64,000 nucleotides of DNA from Paramarasmius palmivorus (Eukaryota; Basidiomycota; Agaricomycetes; Agaricales; Marasmiaceae). The stretch is from contig JAYKXP010000011.1 in assembly GCA_037176845.1 (NCBI GenBank), positions 124,001 to 188,000 on the forward strand, given 5' to 3'. The notes below the pieces were generated by a model. The model did not search any database, was not told the DNA's origin, and was given only the letters and a program-made list of their open reading frames with translations. Below, piece by piece: positions 21,804 to 34,766 of the stretch. Numbering within the stretch: position 1 is the stretch's first letter; every line of letters begins with the position of its first letter. The position numbers and the translations under genes are program-made.

Positions 21804-22750
21804 ATGGGCCCGGTACGGACGCAGAAGCAATCGCAAGTTCACAGTCAATCTTCACATTCAAAGACAAAGCGAAAGTCGAACCGCTCTCAGCATACGGAGG
21901 CTGACTCAAATACTCTTCCTGGAGTACAGAAGATTAAGGCTGCTATACGACAGACGCGTAGATTGCTGGCAAAGGTACCTTCATTGAATATTCTATCAAC
22001 TTATTTTTACTCTGATACTGTCATGTACTCAGGAAAAACTCGCTGCAGATGTTCGTGTAAACACCGAACGAAAACTCAAGTCTCTGGAGGCAGACCTAGC
22101 AAAGGCGGAGGAGAGTCGGAAGGAGAAGGCGTTGGCGACCAAGTATCATGCCATCAAATTCTTTGGTGCGTCCCCGTGTCGGCATATCATATGCAGTGGC
22201 TAACTGAGGTGCTGCAGAACGGAAAAAGGTTACAAGAAAGATAAATCAGGTGAAAAAGAAACTCTCGGAGGCCAGTGGCTCATCGTCAAAGGAGAAATTG
22301 GAAGCAGAATTATCCAATTTGAGGCTTGACCTGAATTATATCTTGGTGAGCTATCTCTGCTTATGACAATTACTATGCCTGCTCATGGTGTCCCTTTTCG
22401 TATAGCATTACCCAAAATTAAAAAAGTACATTGCTTTGTTCCCGCCGGAGGTCCGACAAGGGAGTAAGCCATCACCAGAAACATCGTCGGAGAATGCCAC
22501 AACAGATGCTGAGCGTGAAGAGATACGGAGATGGATACGCGAAGAAATGGAGAAGGGGACAATGGCACTAGAGCCGGAGCATGCAGAAGACAGTGGCCAG
22601 TTGCCGAAAGCAAAGGCTGGCCCTTCGAAGTGGGACAAGAAGTCTATCGGTCAACCGCATAGGCATAAGGAAGTGAAGGAGGTAGAGGAAGAGTCCAGCT
22701 CAGAAAAAGACGATTTCTTCGAGGATGATGGGGACGATGATGATTCATGA
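21804..22750 (+). CDS. EFG1: rRNA-processing protein Efg1
   Basis: Nucleolar coiled-coil protein of early 18S rRNA processing in the 90S pre-ribosome. Starts at the ATG at 21804 (MGPVRTQKQSQVHS). The family core is visible across four exons: LPGVQKIKAAIRQTRRLLAK, EKLAADVRVNTERKLKSLEA, KYHAIKFFERKKVTRKINQV, and DLNYILHYPKLKKYIALFPP. The C-terminus is variable and acidic (DDFFEDDGDDDDS), ending at 22750. Length (about 260-270 residues) and core order match Efg1. Confidence 0.9.
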
Positions 22751-23184
22751 CGGGCAGCGTGTCATCCTTGCCAGTCGTCAGTCGTTGCTTACCTGCAGCT
22801 GGTTTCACTCAACTCTTGGACATCACAGTTCCTGAGTTATGGCGCACTTATTGCTTTGCATTCAGGCCGCCGACCAGAGAATCTGTCAAATCAAACCGAT
22901 GCGACAGTCGTTATCCGTAACTACATTTCTATTGAGTACTACAGCTAGCGCTGAGGGCTTGAATGTAACCATGTACCTACTTAGTATTGTACAGTCGCGA
23001 ACCGGGCAGGCCTTACGTATCACGATTTTCCGAAGTGTGACTGCGCGTGCGAGGTATCATCTATTTTTGAATCCCACTCAATCCCACAATCCCACCTGGC
23101 TGGCAGGATGCCTTCCTTGCATGCTCTTTGCTATCTCAGCCGCGTCCACGTCGTCTATTCCTTGTCAGAGTTGAAAATTTGGCG
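22751..23184. other. Intergenic, no gene seen
   Basis: Between the EFG1 stop and the carboxylesterase start. No coherent coding exon; presumably the EFG1 3' UTR and the esterase promoter. Confidence 0.6.
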
Positions 23185-25159
<1,975 letters not shown>

Positions 25160-25678
25160 CTATAGCCTCCTCACCGCCGAATCCCGCCATTCCTCATCAT
25201 CTCCGAACTTGACAGAAGTTAGCTTCCGTTTGTCAATACATGTCGGTGCTCTATTGAGATTCAAGACGGTTTTTCATTAAAAACAGTCACTTAACTCAAT
25301 TGCAACTGACAGCATTTATGCTTTGTTTCTTATGACTTCGGGACGTATGTAACTCACTCATCTCGTGGACATTGGGTGGGGCTTGGCTTTCTTGCATTTC
25401 TTAAAGCTTCTCCCTCTTGTAGCTATCTTCGTGTGCGGAAATAAATTGTAATGACCCACTGCGCTCAGCACTTCGGAGATTCTAGGGTTTCCTTCGGCGT
25501 TATTTTAGGGTCTGCTAGGGTCTCGGCCCAGATATTCGCAGCCGAAACACGAGGTTTAGCCGGGACCCGGAGGGGTTTAGTGGCCGAACTCCGGACTGTT
25601 TGCTCTTTGCTCTCACTGACATATACAGGACCTGAAATATCGCTTTCCCTCGAACCACCATCATCACTTTCCTTCATT
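25160..25678. other. Intergenic, no gene seen
   Basis: Holds the esterase 3' UTR and the CDF transporter promoter. No supportable coding sequence. Confidence 0.6.
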
Positions 25679-27487
25679 ATGGGGCTCTCACGAGCTACAA
25701 GAATCAAACTCCTTCTTGCTATTGATATCATTTTCTTCTTCATTGAACTGATTGTTGGTACGCCAGTCTCCTGATTTTCACTCGTTTTTTTACCACGGAT
25801 AGCTCATCAGCTATATCTCTATAGGATATGCTGTTGGATCGTTGGCCCTCGTGGCAGACAGCTTTCATATGCTCAAGTACGTCCAAGATGGGTAGTTGTG
25901 GCTCGTCAAAGAAGCTCACATATGGTCGTTGTCAGTGATGTCATGAGTCTTGTGGTAGCACTATATGCGATCAAGGTGAGTAGCCTGTTCAGACAAGGAC
26001 TCATTGTACTGATGCATTTTTCGCCATTAGTTATCTGCGGAAAATTCTTCAGACTCAAAGTACTCGTACGGGTGGCACCGCGCCGAAATACTGGCTGCTC
26101 TTATTAACGGTGTTTTCTTGCTTGCGCTATGTTTCTCCATTTTCTTGGAGGCCATGCAGCGCTTTTTCAGCACGCCAGGTTCGCTCTATTCAATCTCAGC
26201 TAGATTTTGTTCCTAAACGTATCATGCAGAGGTCGGTAATCCCCGACTGGTTGTCATTGTTGGGTCTTGGGGTCTCCTTTCGAACATAATTGGGCTATTC
26301 CTCTTCCATGGTACGTATCAGGCGTCTGAAAATTCGCTTCCTTACTCATCACACCATCAGAACATGGGCATTCACACTCACACTCTCATTCCCCGCCATC
26401 TCCTGTTCTTCCAACTCCTCCAGGCACACCTGAACCCACTTCCGGATCCAGGACACCTACTCAAAAGTCCATCGAAATCCGCCGGTCTCGCGCTCGATCT
26501 CGCTCTCCTTCGGCTGCTTTCTCGCCACTTTATGGACACCCAGCAGCCACTCGTGCGGCTTTGGTTCACACTGCCGAGGAAATGGCTGCAAGGTCTCCTT
26601 CACCACCACCTCGTCGACACTCGCGTCACCCATCTCATGTTACTGAACATGAGGCAAATAACGCAATCGATTCATCATCCCACAGCCGCATGCATAGCCA
26701 CAATGAGCTTGCTACTGAGAGAACCCCTCTTATTCATCGTGATGACGAACCTGCAGGTACCGGTTCAACTCACGATGACCATTCGCCACTCTCACTCTCA
26801 CGGTTCCATGAACATGAGGGGAATTCTCCTTCATGTTCTTGGAGATGCTCTGAGCAATGTCGGTGTCATTGCCACGGGTCTTGTAATCTGGTTGACTTCG
26901 TGGAGCTTCAAGTACTACTTCGATCCAATCATCAGTTTAGTAATCACGGTCATTATTTTCGCTTCTGCTCTTCCACTTGGTGCGTTAGTTCTCTGCGCTA
27001 TATCCTTCACAAGCTGAACCCGTCTCAGTCCGCAGTACTTCATTCATTCTCCTTCAAGGTGTACCACCACATGTCTCATTGGATGATGTGCGCAACGCCA
27101 TCTTGGATGTAGAAGGCGTTATGTCTGTACACGAGCTGCACATTTGGCAGTTATCTGAAACAAAGACGGTTGCATCGGTGCATGTTTTGGCCTCACGAAG
27201 CCACGATTTCATGCCCGTAGCTGTACAGATTCGCAACGTTCTTCATCACCATGGTATTCATTCCAGCACTATCCAACCAGAGTATCCGGGCCATGGAGTG
27301 GGCTTGAAGGTAGGCTTCCTCTAGCGGTTACATTGTCAGAAATCTGGTATATTAACAATGTCGACAGACCTCTGAAGAAGGATCTTGCCTCATCGTTTGC
27401 CCTCAAGACAAAATCTGCAATCCCCAAGAACATGCATGCTGCCGTGAGTCTATTAGCTCGACAATTGACGTGCCGTTACTGATTTAG
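25679..27487 (+). CDS. Zinc CDF transporter (Zrc1/Cot1-like), one frameshift
   Basis: Cation diffusion facilitator that exchanges Zn2+ for protons, usually into the vacuole. The start at 25679 opens directly into TM1 (IKLLLAIDIIFFFIELIVG). TM2 carries the HxxxD zinc site in DSFHMLNDVMS. SYGWHRAEILAALINGVFLL follows, then TM4 and a long His-rich cytosolic loop (EHGHSHSHSHS; Ser/Arg-rich; HSRMHSHNE). TM5 carries the second HxxxD in LHVLGDALSNVG. The C-terminal domain has VHELHIWQLSETKTVASVHV and a Cys-rich end. Every intron restores the frame, but inside the loop one extra C (near 26786) breaks it between THDDHS and HSHSHGSMNMRG. No GT-AG intron repairs this. The stop at 27487 assumes the last putative intron is retained; if it is spliced the end lies further on. 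Confidence 0.8.
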
Positions 27488-27654
27488 GTTGTCAACAGCA
27501 CCTCCCGCAAATGATGCATAGAAACTCTGCAATGCCTTTTCCTTCCAAGCTTTACTGTATGAATGTTTTGGTGTACTTTACTTTTGTCAATAATAAACAC
27601 GTAGTACAAATTTGCAAATTCTCCGTTTCACATTGGATGCATAGGGGCTTTGTC

Positions 27655-28400
27655 ATGACTCTTTCTCTTCCTTCGACTTCTTCACTTGGTAACCATGCCC
27701 ACCGAATACGACACCAACGATTCTACTTTGCAGATGGAACTGTGATATTTCTGGTACGTTCACCATACTTTCAAATAGGGACTATACTTAGTGTGCACAG
27801 ATTGAGAACGTGCTTTACAAAGTTCATCGATACTTTTTCCAGCGAGATTCGCCTGTGTTCGACACGATGTTTTCGCTACCTTCACCTGTCGGGCAGATCC
27901 CGGAAGGCGAAGTCGAGGACAATCCGATATTGCTAGAAGGAGTAGAGACGAGGGATTTCGACCGGCTTCTCTCACTATTATACCCTTTGTGCGTGTATGT
28001 TCGTTGTTCTTGAAACCCAGACTCACTATCCAAATTCAGTGACTTTGTCGGCTGTGAACTCAAAAGTATGGAGGAGTGGATATCTGTTCTTAGCCTTTCT
28101 ACACGATGGGACTTCAACACTCTCCGTGATTTATCCATCACCCGTCTCACACCAATGGTACAAGATCCCGCAGAGCAAATTGTTCTCGGGCATCAGTACG
28201 ATGTTGTAGACTGGCTCGTGCCTGCGTATACTGCTCTTTGCGAACGGAGAGAGCCGCTCACGCTGGAGGAAGGGAGAAAGTTGGGGGTGGATCTAGTGGT
28301 GATGATCGGCCAAGTGAGGGACAAGATTCGTTATGTTTCAAACTTGAATAGGGACCATGATACCATCGTCAAGTTCGTGCAACATGTTTTCAAGTTGTAG
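27655..28400 (+). CDS. BTB/POZ domain protein
   Basis: Single BTB domain of the kind greatly expanded in mushrooms; usually a dimerisation or cullin-3 adaptor module, role unknown here. The start at 27655 is the last ATG before the domain; another in-frame ATG lies at 27637. The BTB fold begins RFYFADGTVIFL, then after an intron IENVLYKVHRYFFQRDSPVF, DTMFSLP and LLEGVETRDFDRLLSLLYP. After a second intron comes FDFVGCELKSMEEWISVLSL, followed by STRWDFNTLRDLSI. The C-terminal helical part (YDVVDWLVPAYTALCERREP) is the usual BACK-like tail. It ends at 28400, about 215 residues. Unrelated in detail to the BTB-like pair at 43-47 kb. Confidence 0.8.
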
Positions 28401-28722
28401 ATCGAATTACAACTTGACATATCTGATCTACGGCATTTTGTTCAAAACCTAACTTTCAAAGGTTGAAGCTGGAGCGAGAACAGTGGATGATATTAGGGTG
28501 GGCATTGTATGACAACTTTCGTATAGTACAGAGCTATCTTCGCTGGAAACGCTTCCTGGACAACATCCGACGTAGTTTGCCACTTTTTGGTAAAGTAACC
28601 TCTGGCTCTGGCTCTTCAAATGGCGCCACAACTCGTCTATCCATACCAGAGAGATCGATGGGCTTTACTACGTAGTTGGGGGTAGACGTTTTTATAGGCG
28701 AAGGCTAGAGACAAATCAGTTT
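28401..28722. other. Intergenic between convergent genes
   Basis: Holds the two 3' UTRs. A 70-codon frame on the plus strand has no ATG start and no neighbours to splice to, so it is not called. Confidence 0.5.
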
Positions 28723-29551
28723 TCATGTAAAAGGAGAAACGATCGAATACGGTCTTACCTCTATGTCCAGAACCTCTGAGCAGTCAACAAATAGTTCACC
28801 ATCATCATCACTATCGCTGCTGCTGCTGCTATTCTCCGGCGCGACATTGGGATGTAGTTCTGAGAATGCCCTCTTTCTCAGGGACTTAAAAAATATGTCC
28901 TGAATTAGCTCGGTGGGTGAGACCACAAGCAGGTCCGTCCCCATATCTCGTAGACAATCGGGATCAAACTTGGTCTCAAGGTCGTCGAAGCCCGGAGCCA
29001 TTCGAGCGAGCTCTTCGTGAAACTCCCTCGCAGCTTGCTGCTGCTCTTCGTCGATGAGCGCGTCGCACGAAAAGGACGATAGGCGGTTAGAATCGGGTAT
29101 GTCGAAGGAATGGTATTCGAATGAAGGAGGGTTGTAGAAAGGATCGTTGAAGCAAATTGTGATGTATTGGGTGCCGTCGCCATTTTCTTCTTCATCCTCG
29201 GCTTCGGATAGCGCTGATTCTGTCTCCGAATCAAAGAAGCGCGAAATGAGTTCTACTTGAACATGAGAATTTCGAACGCTGTAGCGCCTGGACGAGGGAG
29301 ACCAGATGAACGGTCGAAGTAACTTGTTTCCCATCAAGGGTGAGCCCAGATTGAGCTCTAGAGGTACCTAGACAGAAGTGAGATTACGTGGTGTAAATGG
29401 CGGCCAGTGAGCTCACCAAAACAGGGTCATTAGGAACCGAAATAGTGAGCCCCTGGCTCTTGGAAACCTTTCTTGAAGGAGTAGGAGACGTGTCTTGGTG
29501 TCCAGCAGCCATGGAGTGAGTGGATGAAGAGTTGACGGAGATGGCTGGCAT
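28723..29551 (-). CDS. Unknown acidic protein
   Basis: Family not recognised. Two exons: the first starts at the ATG at 29551 (MPAISVNSSSTHSMAAGHQD) and ends SVPNDPVL. A GTGAGC...TAG intron follows, and the second begins VPLELNLGSPLMGNKLLRPF. The protein is about 265 residues. It is rich in Ser, Asp and Glu (SALSEAEDEEENGD, ENSSSSSDSDDDGE), with one more ordered part (FNDPFYNPPSFEYHSFDIPD, EFHEELARMAPGFDDLE). No membrane segment or catalytic motif is visible. Confidence 0.65.
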
Positions 29552-30496
29552 AGTGGATGGTGTGAAGCAATGAATGGGATCGAAAAAGAAAGGAGCAAAA
29601 GAAAGGATGGATAGGAGGTGCGTAAATGAGCGCAGCTCGGGGCTGGAAATGTAGAAAACTTGACGGCTGGTTCAATATTCAGCTGTTAAATATATGTGCG
29701 GCTACTGATCATTTTGCAACGGAAACACCCGATGTCAACGCATTTTGGTGTCAGGAAAAACGAAGCCCATAATGAAACGACAACGACGATCACTGCGGAC
29801 GTGGCAACTTTGCGTGTTCCTTACATCCGAGTAGAGATGTTGCGGACACGGACGACTTTCAACCTTCCACCGTTCTGCGTACCGACGGCTTGTTCAGCCG
29901 TTTCTCTAATTGAGATGATCGATCTGTTCACTATCCTGACGGTATTAGTCTCTGGTGAATGCGTTGCGAAGCTCCTATTACTTACGTTTGATTCACACTA
30001 GGTCCCTTTTTGCAACTGATGAACGACAATAGGGCATTCAAATAGTTCTCGGACGCCTGCCCTGCCAACCCGACTCACCGCTCTGGCTTCCCCACCTTAT
30101 TCCACACGAGCGATCCACCCTAGTTTGGTCATGCTTCTATCAATTGATAACTGGGTGTTCGGTGGCGATTTGGTAGCCGACGCGAGGAATGAACGAGAAG
30201 CTTTCAAGGTGTTGCGAATAAGGAGGTAGATCTGTTCTCGACATTTAGATTTTGCTCCAGAAAAAAGTCGAGTAGCATACCTTAACTGTCTTTCTTGGCT
30301 GTCACCCTTGCACCAGCGGGGTTACGAGGGGGTTACCCAGTCCTGATCCGGCTATTCGCATTATCCAGCCAATTTCATTTCGAATGCCACACTTTCCAGG
30401 TATAAAAGGCAATATACTACAGAGAGCTAAAGAAATCTGCAATTAGGATGATGTTTTTTAGTAGTGTAAGGGACAACTTACATTTGAATATCATTA
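29552..30496. other. Intergenic, no supportable gene
   Basis: Only scattered short frames. TATAAAAGG at 30411 on the plus strand is followed by no coding sequence I can support, only by the 3' end of a minus-strand gene. Confidence 0.5.
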
Positions 30497-31073
30497 TCAG
30501 CAAACCTTAGCCTTCACCATCATTCTCCCAAACAAAATTTTGTCCCTCCCCTCCGCCATTTTTACCACCTGATCCAAAGCATTTACAGCCTTCTTGTCAA
30601 ATTCTTTGGTCTGCTGTCGCTTTGTAACTGCCTTCATTATCACCTCCGTAGAGTACTCAGGAGCATCCGGCGCGAGCCGAGGGTTCCACACGGGTAGCTT
30701 AGCTGAAGCGTGTTGGTATTCGGCGAGTACCATCAAGGAAAGATTTCGAACGACTTGGTGGGGCAAACCACGAGATGTTGCGGAATTGTAGAGAAATTTC
30801 AATGTGTTATTCACTTTCATTGCATTCAGCATGATTAACGTAAGTCTAGAGACGAGACACACTTCTTTTCTCCCATTTGTCCAGCCATTGCTGAATCTCC
30901 TGACGCGAAGGATCTTGCTCGAGTTTTTTGATATTCTGAGCGGCATTAGAAAATACAGGTTTCCATAGCTGACGAAGGTTCCTGGTCGCCGATGTATGAT
31001 GAAGAACTGAAGCAGAGGTCGTGCGAAGAAACAGGCGGTAGAGACTGGTGAACGTTGGGGGCAACCTTGACAT
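30497..31073 (-). CDS. Small LYR-like (possibly DUF1763) protein
   Basis: Two exons. The first starts at the ATG at 31073 with MSRLPPTFTSLYRLFLRTTS, containing a Leu-Tyr-Arg at residues 11-13 that resembles the LYR tripeptide of mitochondrial Fe-S and complex-I accessory proteins. HHTSATRNLRQLWKPVFSNA follows. After a GTGTGT...AAAG intron of about 50 nt the second exon opens MNNTLKFLYNSATSRGLPHQ and ends MVKAKVC at 30497, about 176 residues. Basic and helical, so mitochondrial targeting is plausible. The assignment to the fungal LYR-like family is from memory of its pattern and should be treated as tentative. Confidence 0.65.
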
Positions 31074-31408
31074 GCCCGTGAATCCGCGCTCGCTAACAAA
31101 TGTGACATGCTGTGACGTGAGTCACGTCTTCTCTCACTCAGACTGTATGTCTGCGAAATCTGGATATAATACACCATACTATACACGAAGACATCAAGAT
31201 AAATAAGAAGGATCAAGCAGGGAGATAGAGGAGAAGGCGCGTGGGCATAGAGAGGGTATGTGTAGATCATGATCAAGCCTATTGCAATGCGCGACTCAAG
31301 CTAACGTTTCTGGTCGGTTCTCCCATTAGCTGCCTGTATAATCTTTAGGAATTTGAGAACTCAAAAGATCAACGAAAAGCTACCTTTATTGTGTACACAC
31401 GGACCATC

Positions 31409-31778
31409 TTAGGGCTCGCAAACAGAACTTGAACCCTCCTTGCCCGACAAACCTGCGTCGTGACCAGACTCGTTCCCTCGAAGAGTGCTTCTGAATCGCT
31501 GAGGTAGCCTTCCATGCTGCTTAGTGATAACGAAGAAACGGACTGTCGTAACTCAAAGGTCAGAAAAATCGATCTCCTCCGATGAACAAGTGGCCGGCCT
31601 TACCTGTCGCAGTTTTCTGCTTGTTGGGGGGCCATTCATTTGGGAAGCCATCTGGGTCTTGGTGGGCATCATCCATGTATGCTCTGGTTTTATGGTATCT
31701 GTCTAATGCGTAGGCCTGGAAAGAATCCAGCGAAAATGGAAGACCATGGTAGCTGCCACAGCTCCATTCGTGTATCAT
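31409..31778 (-). CDS. Possible small gene, unknown
   Basis: Weak candidate. One exon has natural-looking composition (YALDRYHKTRAYMDDAHQDP, DGFPNEWPPNKQK). It ends at a consensus donor (ACAG|GTAAGG), and after a 59-60-nt intron ending CAG the frame stays open for about 40 codons to a stop at 31409. The ATG at 31778 is the nearest in frame, but the true start could lie further up behind another intron; CCAG at 31716 could also be an acceptor. The opposite strand has a hydrophobic frame here, which is the expected shadow of a polar exon. No domain recognised. Confidence 0.3.
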
Positions 31779-32136
31779 TTTCGTGGGCGGTATGTTTTGA
31801 TGCCTTTCCTCGCTACAGATTTCCCGAAACGAAGAACAAAAGATCATCAACGAGCATCTTGTCGATTGTCCCGTGCCACAAATTTGCCCAATACGGTCTT
31901 GTTCCAGAAGGTCAAAGCATATAGCATTGTCCTCATTGATGGGTGGACAATGCCACCACCAGAGGTGGCCGAACCTTCCACCTATACCCGGGCCTGCCAC
32001 AATTTCTACCAAGCTATAAGTATTGATCTTCGTGGTAAGTTTTTACGTCTCATCCTCACTCTCAGTTTCATTGCCGGCTCATTGAACTAGTTTTTAGCAC
32101 GTCTTATCCACTCAAACTACCGATATCAGAGTTAAG

Positions 32137-33519
32137 ATGTCCTACAACGACTGCTCCATCTCCTCTTTTGAGTTCGCTCGGCTCGAAGTCATGGACACTC
32201 AGAGATTTGATACCTCTATAAAGCAGGGTTCACCGGTACGTTGTTATCTGCTCGCATTCCGCGATCTTGGCCTGACGTCGTAATCACAGGCACCTTGTCT
32301 TCAGTCACCGTCTCCGGAAGCTATCCCTAGTGCAAGAGATGAAAACAATCATTTGGAAGGGTTTGATAGCCAGAGATTCGACATCTCACAAAAGCAAAGG
32401 GTCGAGGTACGCGTGATCGGTTTTCATCGCAAAAGCGACGAATAACATTAGCATTCCAGGCTCCTCGGGTCATGTCACTAACTGCGGAATTCATGCCCAG
32501 TGCCCGAGATGAGGGAGACCGCCTGGAAGAGTTTGACAGCCAGAGATTTGACGTCTCCAAGAAACGAATGGTTGAGGTATGTACCTCACATGACATCTTA
32601 AATCCGATATTCAAGTTACCATCACAGACCCCTCGGATGCAGTCTCCCACTGCTGAGTTCATTCCCAGTGCCAGAGATGAGACCGACCGTCTGGAAGCTT
32701 TCGACAACCAAAGATTTGACTTGTCCAAGAAAGAGAGGAGTGTAGTACGTTCTTTTACTGAAGCTTCCTGTTTTGCTCCCTAATTCAGAATTACAGTCGC
32801 TTTCTGTAAAGTCACCTGAATCGGAAGCAACGGAGGAGACCACTACTATCAACGGCGACGACGCTTCAAGTGAACAATCTCGCAAGCTCTTGGAGCTTTG
32901 GAAAGCTCTCAATCCCCGATTTACTCGGAGCGCGACCACCGTCTCCAACAAGGACCCTAACAAGGACTCCAATCGCATCACTCTGAGCGACGACGAATGC
33001 TCGGCCTTTTTGTCTGGCGCGAGCAGCCTCGTTTCTCCTCTTTCCGACTCTGACCATGCAGGGAGCATCATTAGTGCCTCTACCCCCGCTACCAGCGACA
33101 ATGGACATATCATCGACGACTGTGAAACCGAAAGCGTTGTGCAGGACCTTCCCCCTCACTCCATTGCCCTCAGCCTGGATACCGGCGAAGTCCACATCAC
33201 CGACCACATCGTCAAGTTCGGTGGAACCACTACTCGTACAATCGTTCGACCTGTTCCTAAATCCGCCGCCTCCACATCACTCAAAGGGCCTCTCTCGCGT
33301 CCTACCTCTCCTCTCCAGGCCTTGAACTGCTTCAACACAGAAACTTTCGAAGAGGAAGTTGATCAGGTCTGCGAAGAACGACAGAAGAGGTTGGCTGGTG
33401 AAGGCGAGATCAAGATTTTCGTCGAGGAGAAAGTTAGCAAACACCGCCAGCAGCTAAGAGTGCCCTTCCAGGAGATACAGCTTGGGCAGGTCGAAGAGAG
33501 GCCACTGGCGAAATGCTGA
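32137..33519 (+). CDS. Unknown protein built from tandem repeat exons
   Basis: Family not recognised. Five exons: 32137-32235, 32290-32406, 32460-32576, 32628-32744 and 32797-33519, all joined by phase-0 GT-AG introns of 51-54 nt. Exons 2, 3 and 4 are each exactly 117 nt and encode copies of one 39-residue unit with the core PSARDExxxxLExFDxQRFD, then SxKK or SQKQ. Exon 1 ends in a shorter version (ARLEVMDTQRFDTSIKQ). Exon 5 (240 residues) is Ser/Thr-rich and acidic, with TRTIVRPVPKSAAS and a helical end (FEEEVDQVCEERQKRLAGEG), finishing VEERPLAKC. Total 390 residues. No signal peptide or membrane segment. An upstream exon cannot be excluded. Confidence 0.75.
32290..32744 (+). repeat. Three tandem 117-nt repeat exons with introns
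   Basis: Units begin at 32290, 32460 and 32628, so the period is about 170 nt including a 51-53-nt intron. The second and third units share 26 of 39 residues by my count. Because each unit is a whole phase-0 exon, units can be gained, lost or skipped without changing the frame. Confidence 0.85.
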
Positions 33520-34089
33520 ATCGCCTCAGCACACAGTGAATTGATATCCTAATGACCTATCTGTTCCTTGATCAGTTTCATCATCACATGCAGCCGCTCT
33601 TTCATTCAATCTAATCGACCAACATTCCTTTTCTTCCACGTTTCTCCAACATTCATCAATGTATCATTTATATCGCACGTACATTCACTATCATGGGGTA
33701 ACTTGGGCCCGGTACAACAGTGTAGACTTGATTGTAGACATACCAGTAAGCAGCGAATCTTAGCGGAAGTAATTTCAATGAAAGGATGAACAACGAGTTG
33801 AACGACAGTCACATAGTACTGCCACCTGATTTCACATGCACGTGAGATTGACCTGCTCTCTGTGACGCGCATTTAGGCTCACCTCACTTGGTGTTCATAC
33901 AGTCAACAGCCAGCGCTGGTGGACGGTCAGCTCACTTGCTTCATTATACTCAAAGAAACTGAAATCTGATTAATCTGATTAGAATTTTCAAATACCAAAC
34001 TTCCTAGAACCCCCATGGCCAATTCGCAATGCCACAGTGACCATCACTTGCGATGCGAATGATTCGGAGATCAAGTCCAGGGCCGGCCG
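33520..34089. other. Intergenic, no intact gene
   Basis: Nothing supported to about 34015. From 34017 a frame reading NATVTITCDANDSEIKSRAG may be an upstream piece of the F-box-type remnant that follows, in a different frame. Confidence 0.45.
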
Positions 34090-34530
34090 TTGGATATCGA
34101 CCTTGATATCAGGTCGATTGATTGGAACGGACTAGTGGTATCTCCTCGAATGCTTTCTGCATTGAAAAAGGCATTATCGGAGGCCACACGCATCCGGACG
34201 TTACGTTTTCGGTCCTATGGCATGCCCAGCGACATCATTCAGAGACTTCGATCATGGTTCAAGCAACCCATGCATTCACTCGAGGCTCTAAAAGTTGGGT
34301 TAGATGGATGTTTCGGATGGGTGGAACTTCCAGGAGAATTCGTCGATATCCAACAACCGTCCTCCATAGTAAAGAGCCTCAGGCTGTGCTATTGCTATAC
34401 CAAGGATCCATATGAGAGGTATGAAGAGGATTCAAGCGAAAATGATAGTAGCAGAGGTGTTTCTGAAGACGATATCGTAGAGGAAGGGGTTTCAGGTGAT
34501 GACGAAGTGAAGAGAGGTTCCTACTTGTAG
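34090..34530 (+). pseudogene. Remnant of an F-box/LRR-type protein
   Basis: An open frame without an ATG at its 5' end. It reads LDIDLDIRSIDWNGLVVSPR, then MLSALKKALSEATRIRTLRF, then MHSLEALKVGLDG, SSIVKSLRLCYC and an acidic tail. Leu-spaced segments of this kind (xRTLRFxS, SLEALKVxL) are what mushroom F-box proteins show after the F-box. No F-box and no start are visible, and the preceding sequence that looks related (VTITCDANDSEIKSRAGR) is in another frame. I infer a decayed, truncated copy. Confidence 0.45.
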
Positions 34531-34766
34531 AATCTGACGTTGAAGTTGTGCATCGACGGCAAGGTGCAAACAAGCTATTCCACTTTATCCTGTAGCTTTG
34601 ATAACGAGGCCTCTCACGGCGTGGAATAATGTATTGGCAAAGACCCGCGAGGATGAAGTTCATTTTTGTTTTGCTTCATTGGTCTCATACGTATTGTAAA
34701 GAGCCGTCATAGTTCGACCGATGACTTGTACTCGTGCGATAACCGAGGAAACTAAACTGGGCATAA

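Noticed and set aside
21172..21987. Long plus-strand open frame over RSA3
   Set aside because: It is the antisense shadow of the Ser/Asp/Glu-rich RSA3 exon; the minus strand carries the conserved domain and a clean intron.
28463..28675. Plus-strand frame of 70 codons after the BTB gene
   Set aside because: Begins without ATG, has no splice partner and lies in a convergent 3' region.
30411..30419. TATAAAAGG resembling a strong TATA box
   Set aside because: No plus-strand gene follows; the next coding sequence is the 3' end of a minus-strand gene.
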